Counted from the stretch's first letter, positions 35,860-44,869 are shown. The stretch: 64,000 nucleotides of DNA from Rhodococcus pseudokoreensis (GCF_017068395.1 NZ_CP070615.1:124001-188000); one strand, 5' to 3'. The notes: generated from the sequence alone by a model not told the origin. A program made the numbers and translations.

Positions 35860-36906
35860 CTAGTCGGTCACCTCGAAGAATCCCATCCAGCCGAGTTCGG
35901 CGAATTCGGTCTTGTGGGCGTGGAACATGTACCGGCCGGGGTAGGGGAAGCGGACTTCGCAGATCCCGCGCTGGCCCTGGGCCTGCATGATGGTGTCGGT
36001 GTACTCGGAGGGCTCGAGCCGGGTGCCGGTGGGGTAGTAGTCGAAGAAGTTCCCGTGCAGGTGGAAGGTGTTGATCGGGTCGTATTCGAGGGCGTTGACC
36101 AGGTAGATCCGCACCAGTTCGCCGCGTTTCACCCGAACGGGTTCATGCATGTAGTGGAACGGGATGCCGTTGACGGCGTAGAGCTGGTTGCCCTCCCCGT
36201 CGAAGGTGGTGTTATAGCCGTGCATCACCATGACCATCTCGTCGGCGGGCGGACGCGGTGCGGGTGGGTCGACGATGAAGGTCCCGTACAGGCCGCGGGC
36301 GATGTGCTCGGCGAGCGGGCCGACGTGGCAGTGATACAGGTGCACCCCGAACGGTTGCGCGTCGAACTCGTAGACGAAGCTGCCGCCGGAGGGGATCACC
36401 CCGGGCCCCGTGTCGGGGATTCCGTCCATCTCGGCGGGGTGGATGCCGTGGAAGTGCATCGTGTGGGGGTGCGCGGAGGTGTTGACGAACTGGACCCGGA
36501 GCAGGTCACCTTCCTGGCAGCGCAGCGTCGGTCCGGGGATCCGGCCGTTGAACGTCCAGGCCGGGTACCGGACCCCGGGGGCGATCTCGAGGTCGAGGTC
36601 CGCGGCGGCGACGACCCACTCCCGCAGCACCCGCCCGTCCGGCAGCCGGGAGACCCGGCCGTAGTCGAAATCGCGCAGCAGGGCGGTGGGGTCGAAGCCG
36701 TTCGCGGCGTGGTCGACGACGGCGCCCTTGCGGAACGTCGGCCCGGCGACCCCGCCGCCGTGCCCGCCGGAATGCACGCCCCCGGTTTCCGTGGCTGGGG
36801 GCGCCGCGGAGGGAGCGGCGCTCGCCGCTCGGGCGCCGAGGGCGGCGGCGCCGGCGGTGCCGAGCAGCGCGGAGCCGAGGAGGAACTGCCGCCGTGATTC
36901 GGCCAT
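35860..36906 (-). CDS. Two-domain multicopper oxidase, Tat-exported
   Basis: This secreted copper oxidase has 348 residues. The Tat-like signal SRRQFLLGSALLGTAG is followed by a His/Gly-rich linker. Cupredoxin domain 1 holds HPHTMHFHGIH and LYHCHVGPLAEHIARGLYG, which give the type 1 Cys/His and trinuclear His ligands. Domain 2 has TFHLHGNFFDYYP and MFHAHKTEFAELGWMGFF, with His but no Cys, so only domain 1 has a type 1 site (2dMCO of the NirK-like/type C layout). It may oxidise Mn(II), Fe(II) or Cu(I). Its ATG overlaps the regulator stop (TGATG), which ties it to metal-dependent control. Confidence 0.92.
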   Translation of the reverse strand: MAESRRQFLLGSALLGTAGAAALGARAASAAPSAAPPATETGGVHSGGHGGGVAGPTFRKGAVVDHAANGFDPTALLRDFDYGRVSRLPDGRVLREWVVAAADLDLEIAPGVRYPAWTFNGRIPGPTLRCQEGDLLRVQFVNTSAHPHTMHFHGIHPAEMDGIPDTGPGVIPSGGSFVYEFDAQPFGVHLYHCHVGPLAEHIARGLYGTFIVDPPAPRPPADEMVMVMHGYNTTFDGEGNQLYAVNGIPFHYMHEPVRVKRGELVRIYLVNALEYDPINTFHLHGNFFDYYPTGTRLEPSEYTDTIMQAQGQRGICEVRFPYPGRYMFHAHKTEFAELGWMGFFEVTD

Positions 36907-37604
36907 CAGGCTGCCCTGCCATAGATTTGGTCAGCCAACGCGAGCGGCATCTCGTGTCGGCGGCCCGTGATTTCGACCCGCAACGGCCCCCCGTCGGGGA
37001 TTGCGTCGACCCGTGCGATGACCCGGCCGGGGTAGATCTCGAGGTCCGCGAGCAGGCGCAATGCGTGGCTGTCGTGGTCCGTCACCCGTTCGACCGTGAA
37101 ATTCCGGCACGGGGCCGCCGCGCACAGGGTGCCCGGCCACGCCTCGACATACTCGCCGGCTACCGGCGGAATCGGATTGCCGTACGGGTCGTGTGTCGGG
37201 TAGCCGAGTGCGGCGCTCAGCCGGGACTGGAGCCGCGGGCTGATCGCGTGCTCGAGCACATCCGCCTCGACGGCGCTCTCGTCCCAGGACATGCTCAGGA
37301 ACTCGGTCAGGAACACCTTCGCCAACCGGTTTCGGCGGATGACGTCCAGAGCATGGAGTTCACCGTGTGCCGTCAACGTCACCTGATGGATTCCGGATCG
37401 TCTGGCCAGGCCGGACCCGGTCAGGCGCTTGTGCAACCCGGAGACGGTAGGGGCAGCCACGTCGAGGTAGCGGGCGAGCGCCGACGTCGAGGTGGCTTCG
37501 CCGCGCGCCGTGAGGCAGAAGACCGCTTTGAGATAGTCCTCGACGGCGTCGGTGAGTGTGCACCCGCAACAAGCGGAGGGTGTACGTATCAAATAGTTTG
37601 GCAT
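36906..37604 (-). CDS. DtxR/MntR-family metal-dependent regulator
   Basis: This regulator has 232 residues and an unusual Cys-rich N-terminus (SACCGC). The wHTH reads VEDYLKAVFCLTARGEATSTSALARYLDVAAPTVSGLHKRL. The dimer/metal domain follows (LTAHGELHALDVIRRNRLAKVFLTEFL, EADVLEHAISPRLQ) with a C-terminal FeoA/SH3-like domain. Compared with DtxR/MntR, HRLAE is NRLAK, so one His and one Glu ligand are replaced, while Asp of VEDY and the final Glu-His remain. Metal response may differ. The start at 37604 is the nearest ATG to the box at 37614-37632. It is the first gene of the operon with the multicopper oxidase and ZIP. Confidence 0.88.
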   Translation of the reverse strand: MPNYLIRTPSACCGCTLTDAVEDYLKAVFCLTARGEATSTSALARYLDVAAPTVSGLHKRLTGSGLARRSGIHQVTLTAHGELHALDVIRRNRLAKVFLTEFLSMSWDESAVEADVLEHAISPRLQSRLSAALGYPTHDPYGNPIPPVAGEYVEAWPGTLCAAAPCRNFTVERVTDHDSHALRLLADLEIYPGRVIARVDAIPDGGPLRVEITGRRHEMPLALADQIYGRAA

Positions 37605-37613
37605 GGCCACACT

Positions 37614-37632
37614 TAAAGTTAGCCCAGCCGAA
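37614..37632 (+). promoter_or_regulatory. DtxR/IdeR-like box before dtxR-mco-zip
   Basis: TAAAGTTAGCCCAGCCGAA matches TWAGGTTAGSCTAACCTWA at 15 of 19 positions by eye. It lies 9 bases upstream of the regulator ATG, where it would block translation or transcription start, so autoregulation is likely. Confidence 0.6.
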
Positions 37633-37766
37633 TATTGAAGGCAAGAGTGTGAAGCCACACGCAGAAGCGAGTGGCCGCGGCACGCAGAATGCCGAGCCCT
37701 CCCGGGCACAACCCGTGTTCCGCCCGCGGAAAGGCCCCGCCGACCGACCGAGGAGACGGCGGATGC

Positions 37767-38540
37767 TCAGACGAGCGTCTGCCAGTACACCCAGAACGCC
37801 TCGAAGATCAGCGCGGCGACGGTGAGCAACCAAACAGTCAATACCAGGGTGTGATTGCGTCCCGCCACCGCCCACCTGCGCCGGCGCTGACGGGCCGGAA
37901 GGTCACGGCTCGCCAGATGAAGAAGCGCGTACCACAGCGAGACGACCGTGACGACCCACACCAACATGCAGTACGGGCACAGCGCCTGAATGCGATAGAG
38001 GCTCTGAAAGATCAGCCAATGCACGAACACTGTCGCCGCGCCCAGCCCGGCGCAGAGCCCCATCCAGTACCACCGCGGAAGAACGACACCGGCCACCGAC
38101 ACGATCCCGGTCGTCAGGGCAACGCTGAATCCGATAACTCCCAGCAGGGGGTTGGGGAATCCGAAGGCCTCGGCCTGCGGTGAGCTCATGATGGAACCGC
38201 AACTGATGACCGGGTTGATGCTGCAGGAGGGTTGATACGAGGGGTCGGCGAGCAGACTGAACTTCTCGATCGTCAAGACCAGCGACGCGGACAAACCCAG
38301 GGCACCCGCGACGGTGAGGATCCACCCCACCACGCTCGGTTCACCGATCCGGGGCCTCGACTGTTGAGCGTCGCTTCGAATGACGACCACTGGGCCCGTG
38401 ATCGTCACTCCCGATGCGGATGAGTGGCCGGGTCGAGGGCCGTTCGTCTGCATCACCAACGTGCCGACGATGGCGGGTGCCCGAGATGACGACGATGACG
38501 CGGGATCGTTGGTCGGCAGAGTGACGGTGCGGTCGTTCAT
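37767..38540 (-). CDS. Vitamin K epoxide reductase (VKOR) family protein
   Basis: This quinone-linked membrane thiol oxidase reoxidises DsbA-like proteins. The core has five helices: GWILTVAGALGLSASLVLTIEKFSLL, then the loop Cys pair in SCSINPVISCGSIMSS, then ALCPYCMLVW with the CPYC active site facing the quinone, and a last helix VLTVWLLTVAALIFEAFW. An Arg/Ser-rich cytoplasmic lead of about 70 residues precedes it. The start is uncertain: I use the ATG at 38540, but the frame is open to 38837. It forms a logical pair with the DsbA-like protein at 39472, although no BlaI-type operator was found here. Confidence 0.9.
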   Translation of the reverse strand: MNDRTVTLPTNDPASSSSSRAPAIVGTLVMQTNGPRPGHSSASGVTITGPVVVIRSDAQQSRPRIGEPSVVGWILTVAGALGLSASLVLTIEKFSLLADPSYQPSCSINPVISCGSIMSSPQAEAFGFPNPLLGVIGFSVALTTGIVSVAGVVLPRWYWMGLCAGLGAATVFVHWLIFQSLYRIQALCPYCMLVWVVTVVSLWYALLHLASRDLPARQRRRRWAVAGRNHTLVLTVWLLTVAALIFEAFWVYWQTLV

Positions 38541-38640
38541 TGGCATCGATGGGTGACGGCGGCGGTGAAAGCCCCTCCGTTCAACACCAGGTGGCCCCTG
38601 GCGCGGCGGGCGTGTGCTAGTCAAGACTGAACAGCTATGA

Positions 38641-39234
38641 GTGGAGCCGCCGCCTGTGATCGTGATCCTGTCCGCCGAGGGCGCCGCCGAGCACCTGGCC
38701 TCGGGTGCGATGGCGTGCCCGGCATGCGGCGGCGGACTGCGCAAATGGGGATTCGGCCGTACCCGTACGGTGCGCGGGCTCGGCGCCGACAGGGTGACCG
38801 TGCGACCCGCCCGTGTTCGTTGCGCCGGCTGCAGCAAGACTCAGGTGCTGTTGCCGACCGCCCTGCAGGTGCGCCGTGCCGACACCACCGAAGTGATCGG
38901 AACGGCATTGGTGCACAAGGCCAATGGGCTCGGGTACCGGCGCATCGCGGAACGTCTGGACCGGCCTGTATCGACAGTGCGCCGGTGGTTGCGTCGAGTC
39001 CCGCCCGAGCACCTGCACTGGATGTACACCCAAGGCTGTGAGCGCCTCGCCACGTACGCGGCCGACGCGTTCAGTCGCATCCGCAACACCCGCAATCCGC
39101 TGCATCACACACTGACAATGCTGGCCGCCGCGGCGTTCCACGCCCGTGAACGGTTCGGGTTCGAGGACCCGCCATGGACTCTGATGGGGATGTACACCCG
39201 TGGACGGCTCCTCGCACCACCCCGCGGCGGCTGA
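38641..39234 (+). CDS. DUF6431-like zinc-ribbon/HTH protein, transposon-associated remnant
   Basis: This 197-residue protein starts at a GTG (38641 or 38656). A zinc ribbon (CPACGGGLRKWGFG, then RCAGCSKTQVLLP) is followed by a helix-turn-helix (GLGYRRIAERLDRPVSTVRRWLRR) and a helical tail. This is the layout of DUF6431 proteins found upstream of integrase-type transposases in actinobacteria. No transposase follows; the next 240 bases hold nothing recognisable. It is probably the remaining part of a mobile element inserted between vkor and dsbA, which separated a former thiol-oxidation pair. Confidence 0.75.
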   Translation: MEPPPVIVILSAEGAAEHLASGAMACPACGGGLRKWGFGRTRTVRGLGADRVTVRPARVRCAGCSKTQVLLPTALQVRRADTTEVIGTALVHKANGLGYRRIAERLDRPVSTVRRWLRRVPPEHLHWMYTQGCERLATYAADAFSRIRNTRNPLHHTLTMLAAAAFHARERFGFEDPPWTLMGMYTRGRLLAPPRGG

Positions 39235-39471
39235 AAACCGGTCCCGCGGGGTATCCGCATGCCCGCATCCAGCCGTCAATATGCAGACCGCGCCTTCAAC
39301 GTGACGACGACGCCGTCACCATGCCGACGAAAACCTCGAAAACAGTCCGAAGCCGTCTGCATTTACAGCGACGCGATCATCTGCATCTTCAGTGACGGGC
39401 AACACTCGACTGCCCGTCGGAAGGCGCCCGGAGAAGGCTGGAAGAGGAACCCAATTCCGGATGCCCGGTCC

Positions 39472-40137
39472 TCATTGAGCCAGGGCCCACTCTATCCGCG
39501 AGGTGAGCTCCTCGTACGTCGGCATTGCCGGCAGTTGCGTGCCGTTGAGGAACAACGTCGGCGTGCCCTGCACCCCCAGTTCGATCCCTTCATTGAAATC
39601 CTGATCCACCCGTTCCGCGAGGGCGGGATTGCCCAGGTCACTATCGAACCGGCCCATGTCCAAGCCGAGGTCTTGGGCGAACGACCTGAACAGTGGTTCC
39701 TGCGACTGGCCCGACTCACCCCACTGCTGCTGTGTCTCGTACATCCGTTGATACATCTCGACGAATTTGTCCTGCCGGGCAGCTGATTCGACCACCCGGG
39801 CCGCGAGTTTGCTGTTGGTGTGGCTGGGAATGGGGAAGTACCGCACCCCGAACGTGATGCGGTCGGCGTACTCGGCGCGGATGCGTTCCATGATGGGATA
39901 CATCGCCAGGCACGATTCGCATTCGAAGTCGAGGAACTCCACGAGCTCGACCTTGTTGTCCGTCGCCGTGGACAGCAGGTGGGTGTTGGTCCTGAGCACG
40001 CTCGCGTCCGCCGTCGCAGGACCGGTCACCGGTGCCGACGACGACTCGCCTCGATTGGACAGCACCACCGTCGCGATCACCACAGCGAACATCACCACCA
40101 GGCCGATCGAAAGCTTGAGGTTGGTCGTCAACTTCAT
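39472..40137 (-). CDS. DsbA-like thiol:disulfide oxidoreductase, membrane-anchored
   Basis: This extracytoplasmic thioredoxin-fold oxidase has about 221 residues. An N-terminal anchor (LSIGLVVMFAVVIATVVL) is followed by the active site FECESCLAMYP (CESC). A helical insert carries Gln/Glu-rich sequence (YQRMYETQQQWGESGQ). The cis-Pro loop is GVQGTPTLFLNG. It would introduce disulfides into exported proteins and be recycled by the VKOR at 37767. The start is taken at 40137 behind GGACGGG; the ATG four codons earlier is also possible. Operator O12 lies 64 bases upstream, between this gene and the divergent copC2. Confidence 0.93.
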   Translation of the reverse strand: MKLTTNLKLSIGLVVMFAVVIATVVLSNRGESSSAPVTGPATADASVLRTNTHLLSTATDNKVELVEFLDFECESCLAMYPIMERIRAEYADRITFGVRYFPIPSHTNSKLAARVVESAARQDKFVEMYQRMYETQQQWGESGQSQEPLFRSFAQDLGLDMGRFDSDLGNPALAERVDQDFNEGIELGVQGTPTLFLNGTQLPAMPTYEELTSRIEWALAQ

Positions 40138-40200
40138 AAACCCGTCCATCCAGTTCGTTGCGGGCTCGCGATGCCCACGTCCGGGCGCCGACCGCCCTAC

Positions 40201-40217
40201 TACTATGCAACATAGTA
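40201..40217. promoter_or_regulatory. BlaI-type operator O12 (dsbA / copC2-ctaG)
   Basis: This is a perfect 14 of 14 match, extended to 13-base perfect arms (CCCTACTACTATG and its complement) around CAA at 40195-40223. It serves two divergent units. Confidence 0.9.
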
Positions 40218-40329
40218 GTAGGGGTATCGTGCCGTGCAGATAAGCCAGTCCCTGCCCGATGCGGCCCGGGCCGCGCACACACGTCGAAGTCTGTTGCGGG
40301 TCGGCAGCAGGGCAGAAGGAGGAAGCGCC

Positions 40330-40878
40330 ATGAGGCGAGTCGTCACCATTGTGGTAGCCATGGGAGCCTTGTTGTTGCTGGGCATGAGCCCGGCGCAGGC
40401 GCACAGCGAGCTGGAGAGCTCCAATCCGGCCGCGGATTCGGTCATGGACTACGCACCCGCCGGCGTCGAGTTGGTGTTCAACCAGAAAATCTCAGACCAG
40501 TTCGCAAACGTGACGGTGACAGCGCCTGACGGGACACAGGTCGGCGATCCCAAGCCGACCGTCGAGGGCGAACGCGCACTACTACCCATCCAGGACGGAA
40601 TCCCCTCCGGGCAGTACACCGTCGGCTATCGCGTCATCTCCGAAGACGGGCACCCCATCACCGGGTCCTTTTCCTTTACCCTGGCGCTGACCGAAACCCC
40701 TGCGCCGGTCGCTGGCGCAGCATCGACGACACCGATCGTCCCCGTCGCCGCCGATGCTTCCGACGATGCCGGCACGGGTTCATCGATGGTCTTGCCCATC
40801 CTCGGCGGTATCGTCGCGCTGCTGTTCGTCCTCGGAATCGTGATCGTCCTGCGCGGTGAGCGCCGCAAGAAAGATTGA
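40330..40878 (+). CDS. copC: CopC-domain copper-binding protein, membrane-anchored, copy 2
   Basis: This 182-residue protein is closely related to the one at 22876. AAGGAGGA stands before the ATG. The signal peptide ends AQA and the mature form would start HSELESS, with the N-terminal His copper brace. EDGHPITGSFSF gives the second His. A Pro/Ala/Thr linker, one TM helix (VLPILGGIVALLFVLGIVIVL) and RGERRKKD follow. The next gene is ctaG, 48 bases on, so copper binding and oxidase metallation are encoded together. Confidence 0.93.
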   Translation: MRRVVTIVVAMGALLLLGMSPAQAHSELESSNPAADSVMDYAPAGVELVFNQKISDQFANVTVTAPDGTQVGDPKPTVEGERALLPIQDGIPSGQYTVGYRVISEDGHPITGSFSFTLALTETPAPVAGAASTTPIVPVAADASDDAGTGSSMVLPILGGIVALLFVLGIVIVLRGERRKKD

Positions 40879-40926
40879 CCCGTACCACGATCGATGTGGG
40901 GTGAAAGTCGAGGATCGAGGAGCGAA

Positions 40927-41874
40927 ATGGTGATCGCGATGGAGTGGGTCGATCTTCCCGAAGCCCCTCCCTCATTCGGTGCCATGCTGTCGTGGAACCC
41001 GCAGCCGCTGCCGATCCTGCCGATGCTCGGGCTCGCCCTCGCCGCCTGGTATTGCTGGGGGGTACGGCGGGTACGGGCGGGCGGCCGAGTGTGGCCGTGG
41101 TCGCGCACGGCCAGTTTCCTCGGTGGTTGCCTGCTGCTGATTCTCGTCACCGGCTTGGGCATCGAGGGCTACGGGTTCGAACTGTTCAGTGTGTGGATGT
41201 TCCAGCACCTGACGTTGTCGATGGCCGTGCCGCCGCTGCTCGTGCTGGGCTGCCCGGGGATCCTGCTGTTGCGCTCGACCCCTCACTCGGGGTGGGGGAA
41301 GCCGGTTCTCCGTGCAGCGCTGGGTTCGCTACGGAGTCGGTCGGCGCGCATTCTGCTGAACCCGGGTGTCACCATCCCACTATTTTTGTTCAGTTACTAC
41401 GGCATCTATCTGTCACCGGTGTTCGACCTGGTGGCATCGTCCTGGGCCGGCCACACCGCACTCGAGCTTGTCTTCCTCGCCACCGGGGTGTTGTTCATCG
41501 TCCCCGTGCTGTCCTCGGGGCCACTGCCGGTCAAGCAGAGCTACCTGGGACGGTGCTTCGACCTGTTTGTCGAGATGCCGCTGCACGTCTTCATCGGCGT
41601 GATCTTGATGATGGCGACCTCGCCTCTGCTGTCGACGTTCACCGACCCCCCTGCCGCCTGGGGCGTCGATCTGATGGGCGATCAGCAGCTCGCGGGCGGG
41701 CTGGCCTGGTCCTACGGCGAACCTGTAGCTCTCATCGTGGTGGTGATCTTCGCGATGCGCTGGAATCGCGACGAGGGGCGCGCCAACGCTGTTGCCGACA
41801 AACGGACGACACGGGAAGGCGACGGCGAACTCGACTCCTACAACGAATTCCTCAAATCCCTTCCCCGCCATTGA
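40927..41874 (+). CDS. ctaG: Cytochrome c oxidase assembly factor CtaG (caa3_CtaG)
   Basis: This seven-helix protein of 315 residues is needed for CuB insertion in subunit I. GAGGAGCG precedes the ATG at 40927. Family motifs are FSVWMFQHLTLSMAVPPLLVLGCPGILLL, with the His in helix III, SWAGHTALELVFLATGVLFIVPVLSSGPLP, MPLHVFIGVILMMATSPLLS, and DLMGDQQLAGGLAWSYGEPVALIVV. These match the second domain of the fusion at 14777 and DUF1404/caa3_CtaG proteins. The cytoplasmic tail is acidic. It forms an operon with copC2 under O12. Confidence 0.92.
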   Translation: MVIAMEWVDLPEAPPSFGAMLSWNPQPLPILPMLGLALAAWYCWGVRRVRAGGRVWPWSRTASFLGGCLLLILVTGLGIEGYGFELFSVWMFQHLTLSMAVPPLLVLGCPGILLLRSTPHSGWGKPVLRAALGSLRSRSARILLNPGVTIPLFLFSYYGIYLSPVFDLVASSWAGHTALELVFLATGVLFIVPVLSSGPLPVKQSYLGRCFDLFVEMPLHVFIGVILMMATSPLLSTFTDPPAAWGVDLMGDQQLAGGLAWSYGEPVALIVVVIFAMRWNRDEGRANAVADKRTTREGDGELDSYNEFLKSLPRH

Positions 41875-41990
41875 GGCGCGGCGACAGCTCACCCGGTCAC
41901 CGTCTCCCATCCATTCCCGGCGCGCACCCTGTCGGCACACGATCCGGACATCGCGGAACAGGTCACGGTCGTATGACCTTGACCGCTAAC

Positions 41991-42007
41991 TACTATCCGA
42001 CATAGTT
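41991..42007. promoter_or_regulatory. BlaI-type operator O13 (MprF/LysX-like)
   Basis: The site matches 12 of 14 fixed positions (TACTATC-CGA-CATAGTT). It ends 85 bases before the start of the 42093 gene. Confidence 0.75.
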
Positions 42008-42092
42008 GTTGGTGGTGGGGATGTAGCTCCACCGAACCAGGGAGATGCTTTTCGGATGATGTCGGCGCCGGTCGAGTGAAACTCATGAGGTC

Positions 42093-44546
42093 GTGAGGAT
42101 GTGGGTTCGGATGAGAGGGCTGGGAACGCGGACGCGTATCCGAGTCGTCAGGGTGACGAACCAGCTCGCCCCGTCGGTGTCTGCCGCGCCGGTGTGCGTA
42201 TTACTCCTGGCCGCCATCTGGCTGAGCGGTGTCCTCACCGATGGCGCCGCCTACAACCTCCCCAATTATCTCGTCACGACCGTGCTGGTGTTTCTGGTGG
42301 GCGCACCGGTGGAGCGGCGAGTCGGTTCGCTCCGGTTCGCTGTAGGGGCGATCGCCGCTCAGGTCAGCGCTGTAGCCCTCGGGATGTCCTTCGCGGCTTT
42401 GGTTGGTGCGTTCGGACTGGGGTGGGACGGCGGCCTCGGAACCGGTGGCGTGATCGGGGGATACGCGTGGATTCTGGGTGTTCTGATGATGGGCAGCGCG
42501 TCGATGCGCACCCTGTGGAGACGCCGAATCCGTGTCGGTGTGCTGGTTCTGTTGGTGACGATGGCGCTGTTCCGGGGGCTGTCTCAGGACGTAGTCCTGC
42601 TCGGTGCGGCACTGACAGGTTTGGTGTTGGGCCCGTGGATGGTCGGAAGATCCGCCGGCGGAGCCCGTTTGACCGGCACGCGACGAGAAGGGCGCGTTCT
42701 GATTGCGCTGATTGTCGCCGCGAGCGCCTTGGGTCAGATGTTTGTCGCGCTGGACCTTCACGCCGTCGGCCCGCTGGCGGTGTTACGTGATCTGTTCGCC
42801 GGTACCGAGTGGACCGCCGCCCAGGTTCGAGATATCTGCGCGAGTGGGATCGATCCCCGTGAGTGCCGGCAGGGATTGTTGCGTCTGCGGTTGTCCGGAA
42901 TCGGACCCACGCTCCTGAGCGTCATGCCCACACTGCTGCTACTTGTCATCGCGGAGGGTTTGCGTCGAGGGCGTAGGGCCGCGTGGTGCGCCGCGATCGT
43001 GGCCTATCTGGTGCTGATCGTGGTGTCGGTGTTGAACATCGTCCTGCGCTACGTGCATGCCGCAGACGTCGGCTCGGTCTTCTATGGGTCGGCTGAGATG
43101 CCTGGTCTGCACGAAGCTGTAGTTCCGCTTCTGCTCCCCGTCGCCATCGTCGCCGTCCTCCTCTCGATGCGCCGGCACTTCACCGTGTCGATATGTGTCG
43201 ACACCTGTCGTCGCGTCACCACCACGGTGCTCGCCACCGCTACAGGACTGGCCATCGCATATGTCGCTCTCGGGGTCGCGGCGCGCCAGGGTTTCGACCG
43301 CACTCCCACCGTGCCGGCTCTGTTGGCGGACGTTCCCGAGCGGCTGGTACCCCCGGTGTACCTCCAATGGCTCGATCCCGGCTTCCTCCCCACTGACACG
43401 ATCACCACACTGTTGTTCGAATGGACCGGGGTCGTGTTCTGGGCTGCGGCGGGGGTCGGGCTACTGAAGGTGTTCGTCACATCGGCCGTCGGAAGCCGTC
43501 CCGGGGCCGCCGAGCGAGCCAGAGAGCTCGTACGCGGCACCGGTGGAAGTTCCTTGTCATGGATGACCACCTGGCGCGGCAACCACTATTGGTTCGGTGA
43601 GGACGGCGAGAGTTTCGTCGCCTACCGGGTCATCTCGGGCGTCGCGTTGACCACCGGCGATCCAGTTGGACCCGCCGGAAGTCTCCGCCACACGGTGATC
43701 GCCTTCGCCGAGTACTGCACCGACAACGGCTGGATACCGTGCTTCTATTCGGTGACCGCAGAGGTGCGAGCGGTGACCGACACTCTCGGGTGGGGCAGTG
43801 TTCAGGTCGCAGAGGAATCCGTGCTTCCGTTGGGTGAACTGGCCTTCACCGGCAAGTCCTTCCAGGATGTCCGCACCGCATTGAACCGTGCCCGAAAGTG
43901 TGGCATCACGGCCGAATGGATGAGCTACCCGAGCGCGCCATGGGTCATCACCGACCAGATTGCCGCCATCTCCCAGGAATGGGTGTCCGACAAGGATGCG
44001 CCCGAGATGGGATTCACCCTCGGAGGTCTCGGCGAGCTCGACGACTCGGAAGTTCGGTGCCTGATCGCGGTAGACGAGCACCGCACCGTACACGGAGTGA
44101 CGTCCTGGCTACCGGTCCATCGTGACGGCGAGATAGTGGGATGGACATTGGATTTCATGCGTCGGCGATCATCTGAGGGGTTTCGGCCGACGATGGAGTT
44201 CCTCATCGCCTCTGCAGCCCTGCTGCTGCAGGAAGAGGGGGCGCAGTTCCTCAGCCTTTCCGGAGCGCCACTGGCGAAGATCAACCCTGTCGAGGACGTC
44301 GGCGCCATGACGGCTGCACTCGGCAAACTCCTCGACGTCCTTGCGCAGGTGTTGGAACCGGTCTATGGCTTTCGCTCATTGCTCGCGTTCAAAGGGAAGT
44401 TCCAACCTCGGTACGAACCGATGTTCATGACCTATGCCGACCCTGCGGCACTACCGAGCATCGGCCGCGCCATCGCGCGAGCGTACCTTCCCAAGCTGTC
44501 TGGCAGGGAGGGGTTTCAGCTGGTGCGGACACTGGTATATCGCTGA
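42093..44546 (+). CDS. Phosphatidylglycerol lysyltransferase-like protein (MprF/DUF2156)
   Basis: This 817-residue membrane protein has about 13 helices. The N-terminal part has a rhomboid-like six-helix bundle (VERRVGSLRFAVGAIAAQVSAVALG). The C-terminal DUF2156 domain from about residue 480 carries MTTWRGNHYWFGEDGESFVAYRVISGVALTTGDPVG and GKSFQDVRTALNRARKCGI. In MprF/LysX this domain transfers an amino acid from tRNA to phosphatidylglycerol, which makes the membrane less negative and resists cationic peptides. No lysyl-tRNA synthetase domain is fused, unlike mycobacterial LysX. It begins at GTG 42093 with a GAGG site; ATG 42099 is an alternative. O13 places it in the regulon. Confidence 0.88.
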   Translation: MRMWVRMRGLGTRTRIRVVRVTNQLAPSVSAAPVCVLLLAAIWLSGVLTDGAAYNLPNYLVTTVLVFLVGAPVERRVGSLRFAVGAIAAQVSAVALGMSFAALVGAFGLGWDGGLGTGGVIGGYAWILGVLMMGSASMRTLWRRRIRVGVLVLLVTMALFRGLSQDVVLLGAALTGLVLGPWMVGRSAGGARLTGTRREGRVLIALIVAASALGQMFVALDLHAVGPLAVLRDLFAGTEWTAAQVRDICASGIDPRECRQGLLRLRLSGIGPTLLSVMPTLLLLVIAEGLRRGRRAAWCAAIVAYLVLIVVSVLNIVLRYVHAADVGSVFYGSAEMPGLHEAVVPLLLPVAIVAVLLSMRRHFTVSICVDTCRRVTTTVLATATGLAIAYVALGVAARQGFDRTPTVPALLADVPERLVPPVYLQWLDPGFLPTDTITTLLFEWTGVVFWAAAGVGLLKVFVTSAVGSRPGAAERARELVRGTGGSSLSWMTTWRGNHYWFGEDGESFVAYRVISGVALTTGDPVGPAGSLRHTVIAFAEYCTDNGWIPCFYSVTAEVRAVTDTLGWGSVQVAEESVLPLGELAFTGKSFQDVRTALNRARKCGITAEWMSYPSAPWVITDQIAAISQEWVSDKDAPEMGFTLGGLGELDDSEVRCLIAVDEHRTVHGVTSWLPVHRDGEIVGWTLDFMRRRSSEGFRPTMEFLIASAALLLQEEGAQFLSLSGAPLAKINPVEDVGAMTAALGKLLDVLAQVLEPVYGFRSLLAFKGKFQPRYEPMFMTYADPAALPSIGRAIARAYLPKLSGREGFQLVRTLVYR

Positions 44547-44739
44547 ACGGTGTTCTGCGATGCCGAGCGTCGGGTTCTTTCATTTCGCGTCCTCACGTCC
44601 TCGCGTCCTCGCGTGCAGAACGGGCCGCAACGGGGCGATGCGTCGGAACACCGTCGGTTGGCGCCGCGGTTACCTACCCGGCTGGAGACATCGCCCGAAT
44701 CCGTAAACCATATGGGCACGGACGGCGTAGCAGTCCGAA

Positions 44740-44756
44740 ATACTATGCATTTTAGT
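44740..44756. promoter_or_regulatory. BlaI-type operator O14
   Basis: The site matches 12 of 14 fixed positions (TACTATG-CAT-TTTAGTA). It shares its left flank with O17. Confidence 0.7.
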
Positions 44757-44852
44757 AGTTCGTATTGTGGCGGGCGGTTCAACGAAACCCTCACGGCCTG
44801 CATGGATGCCCTTTCCACGCGACCTGATCGTCCGGGCCCCGCCAACACTAAC

Positions 44853-44869
44853 TACTATCGGACATAGTA
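44853..44869. promoter_or_regulatory. BlaI-type operator O15 (ccsA)
   Basis: The site matches 13 of 14 fixed positions. It is the centre of a 33-bp inverted repeat with 14-base perfect arms (ACACTAACTACTAT and its complement) at 44845-44877. Confidence 0.85.

Noticed and set aside
35482..36897. Long plus-strand frame of 471 codons
   Set aside because: It is the antisense shadow of the multicopper oxidase and ZIP genes, whose motifs are unmistakable. It has low-complexity His/Gly/Val-rich sequence and no ribosome site.
37602..37604. Earlier start for the DtxR-type regulator at 37709
   Set aside because: The extra 35 residues would run through the DtxR-like box and have no ribosome site or family similarity.
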